From contig JAOPGA020000323.1 in NCBI GenBank assembly GCA_026419775.2, positions 1-64,000 of the forward strand: a stretch of 64,000 bases of DNA, read 5' to 3'. Source of the stretch: Acrasis kona (taxonomy: Eukaryota; Heterolobosea; Eutetramitea; Acrasida; Acrasidae). Positions 7,904 to 18,042 of the stretch are shown here, one piece after another. Numbering within the stretch: the first letter of the stretch is position 1; each line of letters starts with the position of its first letter. Made by a program: the position numbers and the translations under genes. The notes below the pieces were generated by a model. It was not told the origin of the DNA. It saw only the letters and a list, made by a program, of their open reading frames with translations, and ran no database searches.

Positions 7904-10369
7904 ATGATAATCACGCCCATTGACCAAGACCTAGAGTCAGAGGACGTCGAAATTAATGCCAGCTCCAAAAGTTCAAGCATTACGCTCTCTGTGCGTTATA
8001 TTCTAATATGTGGGGTATTGGTGTTTGGCATCGCATTTATATTATCATTGGTACTGTGGGTTGCAGCATTTGCTTCAACTATCCAATCTAGCACTACAAA
8101 TCTACTAAATAAAGTTAACGACAACATAATCACAATAGTCAAATCGAAAGTAACACCAGTCAAAGTAATCGCTAGAAGTATACTGTCAGGCTTCGCATCA
8201 AGTAATTTTGTGGATAAGGATAGCTTTATGACGGCCAAAAAATACATGCTCGCCGAGTTTCGATCTATTATCATGGGCGTGGATGCTTCATTTACAATGA
8301 GCTTAGGAGACCTCAGGAACAAAACATTCCCTAGAACAATGGCTGTATCCAACAAGGACGGCTTTATCGATAACTTATTCACTTGGCCAGGATATAGTTC
8401 CTCTCAGGTCCTTCAGCACTACCCCGTTGACGATAAGGATGAATGGATTTTATCAGGAGGTTTTACTACATCCAGCATTAATCAACAAAGGTCATGGACC
8501 AGAGTTAATAACAATCCAAGTCCATCTATTGGTAACGGAACAGTGGTGGTCTCTGATATATGTCGCGTCAATCAAAAAACATTTGTGAGAGATTGTCCTA
8601 TCCTTATTACCTATGCAGTTGGATATAGAAACGGAACCACTGGATTAACAGACTATGGAGCTAGCGTTGGGTTTGTAGCAGATGGTCTCAGTAAAGATTT
8701 AAAAGAGATATCACTATTTGGGGGTGCCTGTGTTATTGTCGAAGCCAATACGGGCAGTGTGTTGGCTTCATCTGATACCGATAATATTTTGACCAGTGCT
8801 AACGGTACACAGACAATTCTTGTGCAGAATTATAAAAATACTCTGGTGTCATCCGCTGCCGAACAGCTTAGGCAGCTGTACGGTGACAAATATGAGAGAT
8901 TAAATGATACTAATACAGTGAATGATGTTATAATTTTTAATAGTCCTCAGGGCGTTGCATATACAACATTCAGAATTATAACAGATGACAGCGGGTTAAG
9001 ATGGATGATCATCACCTGCATTCCTCAAAACAATGTAATAGGGTCTTATTTGAATTTATTGATAATTTTATCTGCACTTTTGTTTATATTTGTTATCGTC
9101 TTCGTCTTATTGGGTTGTGTTTTGTCTTTTAGACTAACCAAACCGCTCAGTCAATTAGTGAGAAAGATGGAAAAGGTGAAGACATTAAATTTGGACGAAT
9201 TCAAAAGAGAGTTATCATGGCTGAAAGAGATTAGATCAATGCAAATATCTTTCTTTGCGCTAGTGGACCGACTAAAATCATACAAAGCATTCTTGCCCGA
9301 AAACATCATACAAAGAGATTTTGGTGACGAGAGTTTAGAAGTTGAAGAGGAAGAGCAAGAGCAAGAGCAAGAAAAAAAAGCGGAAGAATTTACAGTAGTG
9401 CAATCCATCCAGAGCACAAGCTCACAAAGTAATATGTTCAAAAGATCTAGTAGCGAAACTACAATAGGTACATACAAGTCTAATCAAAACTCAAGGGAAG
9501 TATTTGATTTGGGTATTGACCTTAGGAATACGGTGCTTCTTGAAATTTACATTGATAAAATCGACTCTGAACATTTTCATAAAACAGAATCACAGGATTA
9601 TGTTTCTAAGCATGGATCCATTTTGGCCACTATTCATGCTGTTGTTTCAAAATACAAGGGACACGTGGATACATTCGACTATCAAAAGTTTAAATGCTCT
9701 TGGAGCTCTCCAGGGAGAATACTTCAAAAGCATGTTGAAAGTGCTTGTTTGGCTGCTTACCACATTAAAAAGCAGCTGGGCATTAGAGGTTCATTTTTGT
9801 TGAATTCGGAGCAATTGACTGTGTCTGCTTTTATTTCGAGCGGCACTTCCTACATGGGTAATATTGGTAATAAAAAAAGGAGGTTGTGCTGTTCTTTTGG
9901 TTCAGTTCACGATAGCTGTGAAGCCATGCAAAAGATAAATAACGTTGGTGGGTCTATACTTGTCAACCACAACGTGTTCCACTTTGTAAGGTATATGTTT
10001 TTGACCAAACCAAAAGGATATCTGTCGATACCAGGGGTTAGAATGGAATCAAAATCTCAACTCATCCACGAGATTATCGATCTGGACTATGCGGCTGTAG
10101 GAAACGAAGACAACGAGTGGATGTACGACATGGAAATGAAAAATAGGAAGAATGCTGTTAACGAGTATTCAAGTGGCTTTGATCACATGATGAATGGTAA
10201 CTTTTCAGAAGCAATCAATAGGTTCATGGAATACATCACAACAAACCCCAACGACCAAGTAGCAAAAGATTTAATAGAATACTGTAGGGAGAGACAGGAC
10301 GGATCAGAGGATATACTATCACCAGTCAAATACGAGTACAAAATGTCATCAGTAGTTAATGTAATATAA
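7904..10369 (+). CDS. Receptor-type class III cyclase-like protein, probably catalytically dead
   Basis: 821-residue membrane protein. TM1 (about 33-57) and TM2 (about 385-407) flank an extracellular sensor-like domain of about 325 residues, possibly dCache-like. After TM2 come a HAMP-like helix (FRLTKPLSQLVRKMEKVK) and an acidic EEEEQEQEQEKK linker. A cyclase homology domain (about 540-735) follows, then a short TPR-like helical tail (SGFDHMMNGNFSEAINRFMEY). Catalytic residues are degenerate: the first metal Asp is replaced (TVLLEIYID), the second-metal GD is YQ (FDYQKFKCSW), and the GDxVN element reads GSVHD. It is likely a sensor or regulatory pseudo-cyclase. Intronless. Confidence 0.85.
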   Translation: MIITPIDQDLESEDVEINASSKSSSITLSVRYILICGVLVFGIAFILSLVLWVAAFASTIQSSTTNLLNKVNDNIITIVKSKVTPVKVIARSILSGFASSNFVDKDSFMTAKKYMLAEFRSIIMGVDASFTMSLGDLRNKTFPRTMAVSNKDGFIDNLFTWPGYSSSQVLQHYPVDDKDEWILSGGFTTSSINQQRSWTRVNNNPSPSIGNGTVVVSDICRVNQKTFVRDCPILITYAVGYRNGTTGLTDYGASVGFVADGLSKDLKEISLFGGACVIVEANTGSVLASSDTDNILTSANGTQTILVQNYKNTLVSSAAEQLRQLYGDKYERLNDTNTVNDVIIFNSPQGVAYTTFRIITDDSGLRWMIITCIPQNNVIGSYLNLLIILSALLFIFVIVFVLLGCVLSFRLTKPLSQLVRKMEKVKTLNLDEFKRELSWLKEIRSMQISFFALVDRLKSYKAFLPENIIQRDFGDESLEVEEEEQEQEQEKKAEEFTVVQSIQSTSSQSNMFKRSSSETTIGTYKSNQNSREVFDLGIDLRNTVLLEIYIDKIDSEHFHKTESQDYVSKHGSILATIHAVVSKYKGHVDTFDYQKFKCSWSSPGRILQKHVESACLAAYHIKKQLGIRGSFLLNSEQLTVSAFISSGTSYMGNIGNKKRRLCCSFGSVHDSCEAMQKINNVGGSILVNHNVFHFVRYMFLTKPKGYLSIPGVRMESKSQLIHEIIDLDYAAVGNEDNEWMYDMEMKNRKNAVNEYSSGFDHMMNGNFSEAINRFMEYITTNPNDQVAKDLIEYCRERQDGSEDILSPVKYEYKMSSVVNVI

Positions 10370-10521
10370 ATAAATTTAGACAACATCATCATCACTCAAA
10401 GTCTAACTTGTTATACGATTTTTACTAATATACAATGATAAGAAACAAAACTTGAACTGTGCTGAATGACAACACTTTCCACTGCTCATCTCTTGAAATT
10501 GATATTAAAAAAATCTATAAC

Positions 10522-11565
10522 TCAAAACAGTCTATCGCTGGTCACATTTCTTGAAAGATGCCCCTCCACGAACTTCTCGTTGTCTTCGTTCTCAGCTGTA
10601 AGGTCTGGAACGGTACCCTCACGACCGGTCCAATCAGAAACGACCCATTCCAAACTATAGCTTGGTTCACAAGTACTAGTTTGTGAATTTGGCTCAACGC
10701 TCCAAAACTCGTAATCGTTAGCAATGTTGGAGATTCTTTCGATTGGAGTTGGAAGGAATACGATGGGGGAGCTCTGGCGTACGTTATGGTGGTCGTGCCT
10801 TTGCTTCTTGTTGGGGGTAGCCTCCAAATGGGCCGGCTCCTCGTGCTTTCTTTTTTTGTACACTTCGTCCTTTGGTTTTCTGGTCTTGATGATCAAGTTG
10901 GGCTTGATTGGTCTTGGTCTAAAGGTATGATCAGTGCCAAATAATTCTTTCTGTACCACTTCTTCGGATGGGACGTTATTGAGTTTCTCATTGATGAAGC
11001 CCTTGACGTCATTGGTCCCTGCAGGCAAACGAATTAAGATGGACAGGTTCTTATGTATGTCTGCAACCTTTGCATCGTTGTTACCCCTGTCGATTTGAAC
11101 GAAATGGTGGCGCTCCACACTGATTTCCCCTGCTTCGTTCATCATGCCAAATACTAACCTATAAATAGGTGTTTTGGTGCACGATTGTTCATTGTAAAAA
11201 GCGAGCTGAGTTTTGGTGACACCCATATCAGCTCTAAACTCTTGAACTTCGCGCTCAAGATGTCTCACCCTCAAAACTTGTCTGGAAGCCTCAACAAGGT
11301 TGTGAGCTTGTATGTTTGAGTTTTCATCAGGGTTCATAAAAGTGATCTTCCTTTTCTTCTTGTTGTCGCGCTTGTACTTTTGTTTGCAAGGGAGGAACTT
11401 GAGTTCACCGGTTCCCTTCTCCTTGACAAGGACCTCGGTGAAAGCAACCATTGTTATTTCCTCTTTTGGCTTGATGATTGAGATTACCAGGTTATCCTGG
11501 TTAGACCTTATAGGTAGTACATGGCAATCAACTGCCTCAGTAGCACTTCGAATGTGTGTTATCAT
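10522..11565 (-). CDS. Hypothetical protein, probably nuclear
   Basis: 347-residue protein not assigned to any family. Two basic clusters, KYKRDNKKKRK (about residue 63) and KPKDEVYKKRKHEE with PNKKQRHDHHN (about 230-260), suggest nuclear localisation. Between them lies a compact mixed alpha/beta region (QVLRVRHLEREVQEFRADMG, then TPIYRLVFGMMNEAGEISV). The C-terminus is acidic with an aromatic cluster (NDYEFWSVEPN, YSLEWVVSDW). Intronless. It converges on the 3' end of the cyclase-like gene. Confidence 0.65.
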   Translation of the reverse strand: MITHIRSATEAVDCHVLPIRSNQDNLVISIIKPKEEITMVAFTEVLVKEKGTGELKFLPCKQKYKRDNKKKRKITFMNPDENSNIQAHNLVEASRQVLRVRHLEREVQEFRADMGVTKTQLAFYNEQSCTKTPIYRLVFGMMNEAGEISVERHHFVQIDRGNNDAKVADIHKNLSILIRLPAGTNDVKGFINEKLNNVPSEEVVQKELFGTDHTFRPRPIKPNLIIKTRKPKDEVYKKRKHEEPAHLEATPNKKQRHDHHNVRQSSPIVFLPTPIERISNIANDYEFWSVEPNSQTSTCEPSYSLEWVVSDWTGREGTVPDLTAENEDNEKFVEGHLSRNVTSDRLF

Positions 11566-11826
11566 CTTTTTTCTATGAGAATTAAGGTTGGCTTGTTCTT
11601 ATCTCAATATAGTATCCTACCAATTATATTTTCAAAGGAAACAAAATGGAGACTTCTAAACAAATCAAGCATATAAAAAGTTGTTCTTGTTGACCTATAT
11701 AATTTCCCTTGTTATGTAATCTGAAACTCTATACGATTAATTTTGAGAGTCATCCTGTGCACGGTTGTAACCAATCTAATTTATTGTAAAGGATTACACG
11801 AACAAAATAACAGACAAATACAATTC

Positions 11827-12266
11827 ATGAACGAAGCTATGGATATGGCAAAAAGAGGCATTCAGTCTTGGAGAAGTCTCTGTTGGTTGTATACTTGTAC
11901 ACAATGATGCTATCATTGGAAAAGGATGTGATGCAACTGTTAAAACTCGTGCTGTAGGAGGATTATTGTTTTGTTCTGACCTCTGAAGGGCACTAGTATT
12001 ACAAAATGGACATCCTCCACCCATTTAGAGTCTACAGTACATGCATGAATGATAGATTTGGAGGATGTGGCTCCGTGCTACCCTTGAACGACTGTAGCAA
12101 TAACGAATACAGATCATATAAATGCCTGAAAGGTACTCTGGAGAAGGAATCCATTGACATTCTAAGACATTTTTATATTCAGGAGAATCCATTAGCACCA
12201 CAACCATTGAAAAAAGAGAACAGGCCAAAAGAGCGGAGCTTGTTAATAAATAATATGTGTAGATAA
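11827..12266 (+). pseudogene. Decayed tRNA adenosine deaminase ADAT2/TAD2
   Basis: Remnant of the catalytic subunit that makes inosine-34 in tRNAs. The N-terminal piece MNEAMDMAKRGIQS is in one frame. GEVSVGCILVHNDAIIGKG continues in another (a one-base frameshift near 11870) and ends at a TGA around 11985. The C-terminal piece is well preserved: FRVYSTCMNDRFGGCGSVLP through DILRHFYIQENPLAPQP. The stretch between them is too short and lacks the HAE active-site motif and the PCxxC zinc ligands, so no splicing choice I tried gives an active enzyme. Another functional copy presumably exists elsewhere in the genome. Confidence 0.8.
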
Positions 12267-12391
12267 TAGATGTTTTTAATGTTAAAGTTACTGAAACCTC
12301 CTCGGCGTAGGGAAATTAACTCTTAAAGTTTTGACAAGCAATGTCCTAAACAGGATTACTTTGAAATTAAAAAAACCTTTGTTGTTGTCCG

Positions 12392-14319
12392 ATGTCTCAA
12401 TCACCGGTCGATGAAGGTGATGATGTTATTCTGATGAGACAAGATGGGGCCCTTGTATCATTAGAAACACAACAAAACGAAGAACAAAACAACAATTTAA
12501 ATGCGCAAGAAAACACCACAGGACCTCAGATATCCACGGTAAATGGTGGGACCATTGGTGAATTGTTAGAGTCAACAGCGGCACTACATCGCAGACACAG
12601 GTCTTTAAAATATGACCCTTTCTGGAAACAAGGACCGGGTTGGCAAATTTGGGTCCTCTCCGTACAAACATTGTTCATATTTGCTAAACTACTGCAAGTC
12701 AATGTTGCTAATATTTTACTAACTTGGATTTATTGGTGGGTCGTACTTCTCCCGCTGTGGGTCAGCCTTACCCTGTATACAGGTTCGCTAATTTTGTGGA
12801 TAATCAAGGATGCATATAAATGGAAGAGGAGCAACGATAGATATCAACGACGGGTCATGCGTCACGAGGCTCGGTTACAGCAAATCAGATCCGATTTCCC
12901 TCACCATTCAGAACTTCGCCTAGGGCCTTTAAGGTCGCCAAGAAGCGAACGTCGCATGTTTAGAAAGCGAGTTGATAGATTTTACGCAGTATCCACTTTG
13001 TTCTTTTGTTTGATTAGCACATCAGGTCTCTTCATGTTGACCTTAAAACTAGACCTTGTAACACAAATTAATTCATTATACATTGTACTCCCTTTTGTAA
13101 TATATGGTTTCCTACATTGTACATTAGCAACCATTCTACTCGGATCTTTATGGAGGTTAAGCCAAAGAAATGGAGGCGAGTTTGCCGTCAAGAACAGGCT
13201 TCAAACCATCTTGTTGACAATTGTCATATTCGTCCTAATCAGCGTGTCCATGGTCCTGATTGGACTCAAGGTCGATTATAGCATTCAAACCGAAATGTTA
13301 AGCTATAACATGTGCTTTATTCCCTTGTATATTTTGAACGGGATACTGTGCATTTCTGCAATATATATGTTCATACTTTCATTCTTGAAGGCGCGGTCCT
13401 TTGTGAAAATGTTTGAGTCTCGTAGGCCCAGTCAGGACGAAGAGGAGGATGTTTCGTCTCATAACATGATGACCGTTGATGATTCAAAAAAATTAACACT
13501 GCACAGATTAGACGTAATCATCTTTCTGATCTTGCAGATACCAGTAAGTTTTGTTCTTTAACGAAAACTCACAAACCTTAGGTAAATGTATTTTTAGCAC
13601 AATTGGGATCGTTTATCAGCCGATCCACGACCGATAATTTGGACACTTTCGACTATCTCGTACTTTTCTTGACTCCATTTGTGGCGGAGATTATTGCCTG
13701 CACATGGACCATCTCAAGAAATGCAGTTGTTAAATTGATTTATAGAAGAGAAGCCTCCAACCCAGACGCAGAGGATCAGGATTTGGAATTGGGAGAGAAC
13801 AATGGAACAGCCGCTGATCAAGAAAATGGGAATCAATTCATTGTTGAAGATGTGACCCGCACACATGTTGACCGGTCAAGAAACATTAATCCATTCATGT
13901 TGTTATATTTGAGATCTTTATTACAAAATGTTGATAATGATGAAGATGAGCGTGTCAATGTAAACTTTTTGGAGTGGTTGCAGGAACAACATGAAGTCGG
14001 CGGTATGAACAGACTTCATCTCTTCAGGAATCGACCCGTTGGTGTGAGCGAGGACTTTTTAAACGTGCTGCCTACATTTTCTTACAAAAAAAAGGATCAA
14101 AACCAAGTTCAAGAAGGTGACTTGAGTGTTGAATTAACATTTGAAAATTGTACTATATGTTTGAGTGAATACGAAGAAGAGGAAGTGTTAAGAACATTAC
14201 CTTGTTTCCACATTTTCCATCGAGAATGTATAGATGATTGGCTGAAGCAAAGTAGAGTATGTCCAGTCTGCAAGCACCAGGTCGATTCCTTTGGAAGTAC
14301 GAATGAAGAACCAAACTGA
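12392..14319 (+). CDS. Multi-pass membrane RING-H2 E3 ubiquitin ligase
   Basis: 629-residue protein from two exons joined across a 38-bp intron (13544-13581), which restores LQIPVNVFLAQLGSF. It has about six to eight hydrophobic segments, the first around VLSVQTLFIFAKLL and WIYWWVVLLPLWVSL, the last around LVLFLTPFVAEIIACTW. A cytosolic tail carries a C3H2C3 RING finger: CTICLSEY, CFHIFHRECIDDWL and CPVCK near residues 575-615. Such proteins recruit E2 enzymes for membrane-associated ubiquitination. The N-terminus and the 490-560 linker are acidic and look disordered. Confidence 0.9.
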
Positions 14320-14416
14320 AAGAGATGTGTATGATTAATAAATGTCACTTGCTTGTTGTGTAAAAAGTTGGCGAAGGATTTTTATATCAAGATGAGTCAT
14401 AATAGAAGTGAAAGAA

Positions 14417-14581
14417 TTAAAATCTGTCGTCGTTAGACGAATATTTTACATCCCTCTGGCTTTTAACGCTCTTGTCCTTTGACCTTTCATTCTTCTTTTT
14501 GTTCTTTTTGCCTTCCTCTCTTCTTTGGTCAGCTTTCTCTTTGATGCGCATTTGCTTGGTCTTGGTCTTATTTTCACTCAT
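14417..14581 (-). CDS. Small highly charged protein (54 aa)
   Basis: Short ORF starting MSENKTKTKQMRIKEKADQR and ending in an acidic SSNDDRF tail. It is over 40 percent Lys/Arg/Glu/Asp, like small SERF/4F5-type or ribosome-associated proteins, though I cannot name a family. It is the only sensible ORF in the 500-bp gap between the RING and kinase genes, and an AT-rich leader precedes its ATG. Confidence 0.5.
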   Translation of the reverse strand: MSENKTKTKQMRIKEKADQRREEGKKNKKKNERSKDKSVKSQRDVKYSSNDDRF

Positions 14582-14818
14582 CGTTAACTTTTATAAAATT
14601 GATGCAGTGAAATTGCGGCAATATTGACTAATTCATCCACCAAGTTGAGGCATAGATATCCCCATTAGATGAAGTTCTTATGAATACCAGTATTTTATCC
14701 ATGGTATCTGTGCCTTTTCATCCTGATTGTGACCAATAACAAGCCTACAAACCACGTTGTAATTTCTTAGCTACATTTGGTTGAGACAAAAACAAAACAA
14801 ATTTAGCGAAGTCATTGT

Positions 14819-16649
14819 ATGAACCGCAGGGGAAGCGTGCACGAGATGTTCAGAGGAGGAAATCCACCTTATGACCAGAGCCAAATAAACAATGAGGATG
14901 ACGTATATGTACAGAACCCTTATCAACAATATCAATTTCCGCCCCAACCGATCCAACACGCACCACATATGGGCCAACCACAACAACTGCTCTCCCAACA
15001 GCTCGTTGCAACAAATACAGGCAACAATATCCGAACATGCAATGAACCCATGTACGCGCAGTATAATAATACACAAGCACGAGACAGGAATAGTGGGGGG
15101 TCTCGGAAATCGAACAGGCGCACGTCTGAGCAACATCAAAACATTCAACCCCGCAACAATTACGATTATCAGGTACCAAACCCATACAAACAATATCAAC
15201 AACAGCAGCAACAACACCAACAACAGCAGCAGCACAATAATTATATCCAACCGCAAGCACAAAACTATCAAAACAATAGACGCCACGAGGAGGAAGTGGA
15301 CGAAACTCCTGTTCCCGCCGCCATTTCGTCTCCACCCCAGCAGCAACAACCGTCCCAAGAAAACTCACAAGAAGGTTACATGTGGCAACAGGGACCGGAG
15401 ATCGGAAGAGGAGCTTACGGTGTTGTTTATCAAGGGCTAAACGTCAAGTCAGGTGCGTTCATGGCCGTTAAAAAGTTAAAAATCGACGGCGACAGACAAG
15501 GAAGTACTTCTGAAGTTCTTAATGAAATAAAACTCATGAGCAGGTTGGATCACGAGAACATTGTTAGATATTTGGGCGCAGATCAAACATCAAGCCACCT
15601 TTACATTTTCATGGAGTTCGTGCCCGGAGGTAGCATAGCAAAACTTTTAAAACACTTTAAAAGACTACATGAGAGCGTCGTGAGATTGTACACTAAAAAG
15701 ATATTGGACGGTCTGCACTACCTCCACAGAAACAACATTGTTCACGGAGACATTAAGGCGGCAAACATTTTGGTAAGCAATGATGGAATAGTCAAGTTGA
15801 GCGATTTCGGTCACTCAAGGGTGGTCCAACACGGAAACAGCATAGCCGATGCTATTCGTGGAACTCCCATGTGGATGGTAAGTCGTCGTCGTGATTCTAT
15901 TTTTGAATAACATTTTTTAGGCGCCAGAAGTCATCACCGATTCTAGACACGGGAAACCAAGTGACGTTTGGAGTTTAGGATGTACCATTATTGAAATGAT
16001 GACGGGAGACCTTCCTTGGCCCGATCTAGTAAAGATGGAACCCTTCACCATCATGTACAAGATCGCACATTCAAAGACAGGTCCTGAGATTCCAGAGTCG
16101 TTGAGCGAAGTCGGACAGGATTTTTTGAAGAAATGTTTTGACGTGAACCCAAAGACAAGGGCTACCGTGGAGGAGCTTTTAACTCATGCGTTCGCGACGG
16201 ACAGCATTGACTGTTGGACCCAAACGCCACAATCACAACAACAACAATTACAAACGCCTAACGCACTGCCAAGTCATGTAAATGTTCAAGAAGTTGCTCA
16301 ACCTTCACAAATCAGCGTACAGCCGCCTTCTTCGCAGACGCCATCAAAATCAGTCAAGAGAGGTGCACATCACATGAAGAGACAAATTCAGGATATGTCG
16401 GATAGGATTGATTTAATATTGATGGAGCAGAGTGGATCGGCGAGCGTTAACATGAGCAGAAAGAGTCCCATGCGGACCCAGAGCAGTCCAAACATGAAGG
16501 CAGATAATCCAAATTATGCCCAACATCAGATCAAGCAGATGCAACACAGAGCAAAACATGAATATATGTTGCAGCAATTGCAGCTCAAGCATGGGCATCC
16601 TGGCAGGCCTTGTGATATGTATTGTGAAGCGGATCATGTACCCCAATAA
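14819..16649 (+). CDS. MAPKKK-like (STE group) protein kinase, non-RD
   Basis: 595-residue kinase from exons 14819-15877 and 15921-16649. The 43-bp intron splits WM|APE at the activation-loop end. The N-terminal 185 residues are low complexity, Gln/Asn-rich, with a polyQ/H tract. The kinase domain from about residue 189 shows IGRGAYGVVYQG, MAVKKL, DFG, GTPMWMAPEV and DVWSLGCTIIEM, most like MAPKKK/STE11 kinases. The catalytic loop reads HGDIKAANIL, so the usual Arg of HRD is Gly. The catalytic Asp and Asn remain, so activity is expected. The C-terminal tail is Gln/Ser-rich. Confidence 0.92.
15197..15235 (+). repeat. CAA/CAG-type polyglutamine tract
   Basis: Thirteen consecutive codons, CAA or CAG interrupted by CAC, encoding a Q6-H-Q5-H run inside the disordered N-terminus of the kinase gene. 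This trinucleotide tract is likely to vary in length. Confidence 0.9.
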
Positions 16650-16685
16650 AATCTTGATTTAGTTTTAGTCAACTTGTTTACTAAA

Positions 16686-18020
16686 ATGAACACCGAGCAG
16701 GACAACAGTCCCAATGTGTTTAAACAAACAGGGCAGATGATTACCACCTCGATACGAGATTCTCCTTTGGTGAGTAAGGGATTTATGTTGGCGCTATGCA
16801 TTTTCTACGCTGGATCTTTTGTACCATTTTTAAGAGAACTCTTTGTCATGAAACCAGGATCGTAAGTTGCTATGGTTACGTGACATTTTTACTAAAAAAA
16901 TCATTAGAACAGTTTGGGATTTGTACATTTGGAACATTTTCACCAACACCTATGTAGAGACACATATATTGAGTGTATGAATTGTTTTTCTCATTTTACT
17001 AATAATTTAGCTTCTCTTTAGTATAACTGGAGTCGCTGCCTCAAGCGTGTGGCTACTGCAATCACCTTTACAAGCACAGCAGAATAGTTTTACAATCATT
17101 CCATGGTCAAAGGGAATGTACTTTAAATTCATTATTATTGTGAATATTCTCATCAGTATAATCTCATTCTTGTTAGCATTAATCATTTATTCCCTACTAA
17201 AGAATGAAAATGTAAGTCTAACGAATCAAATACTTTTCATGAACAGTAGTAGTTACTAAACGAAGAGTACAATGGATTCCATGGATGTCTCAGTGGCTTT
17301 ACTGTTGTCTTGAAGCAACAACTTCCTGAACAACAATTCTCAATATTAAACATTTATGTATTACGCGGAAAGCACATTCCTTTTTTGTGTATTGTAGTAG
17401 GAGCCGTGCATGGAGTGTTTGTTGGTCAAGTGACTGATTTTCTATATTTAGTTTTGGGTGTGTATGTTGCTTGGTTCTACTTGCGTTTCTTCCAACTACA
17501 TGACGACGACGGAACAAGAGGGGATCATGCCGATAGTTTTTCTTTTGTATCATTCTTTCCTTCTTCCCTTCAGTATGTTTGTTCGTTATTCATAAACTAA
17601 CACATTTCACACAGACCCTACGTTGCGAACTTTGCGAACTATTTCCACCTTATTGCATGTCGCATAGGCCTTGTCAAAAAGATTAGAATTATGAGTCCGT
17701 TGACACCATCAACACATTCATTCATCGCTCCCACATCATCATCAACATCAGCATCAAACTCTAGAAAGTTGGAACGTCAAAATAACTCAGCTCCTGTTTA
17801 TCAACCTACATTAAAACCTTCTGATGACGTTAGCATCGATGTGATCGTCCATCCTACAAACACAAACAACAGCACAACCTCAAGTGCAGGTCACCAGTTA
17901 TCAGCCGTTGATGCGCAAAGAAGAAGAGAACTTGCACAAAAAGCACTTGAGAAGAGAATGGCCTCAAAAGCGGAAGCAGCAGTTGACACTGCACCTACAA
18001 CAACTAAAACTGAACTGTAA
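16686..18020 (+). CDS. TMEM115-like Golgi rhomboid-family protein
   Basis: 389-residue protein from five exons: 16686-16861, 16908-16974, 17011-17211, 17253-17572 and 17615-18020. The spliced product matches TMEM115: TVWDLYIWNIFTNTYVE, NGFHGCLSGFTVVLKQQLPE, IPFLCIVVGAVHGV, WFYLRFFQLHDDDG, FSFVSFFPSSLQPYV and a C-terminal DAQRRRELAQKALEKRM. TMEM115 proteins are catalytically inactive rhomboid relatives with several membrane spans that act in Golgi-to-ER retrograde transport. The Ser/Thr-rich tail (about 285-350) should be cytosolic. The third intron ends in three tandem acceptor AGs; only the last keeps the frame open. Confidence 0.88.
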
Positions 18021-18042
18021 AATTTTAATGTAAAAGTAATTT

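Noticed and set aside
12006-12266. The 86-codon ORF with ADAT2 homology as an independent functional gene
   Set aside because: It holds only the C-terminal part of the deaminase, without the zinc or catalytic residues, so it is better described as part of a pseudogene.
14771-15368. Long minus-strand ORFs opposite the kinase N-terminus
   Set aside because: Shadows of the CAA/CAG-rich low-complexity region; the leucine/valine-rich translation is the usual complement of polyQ.
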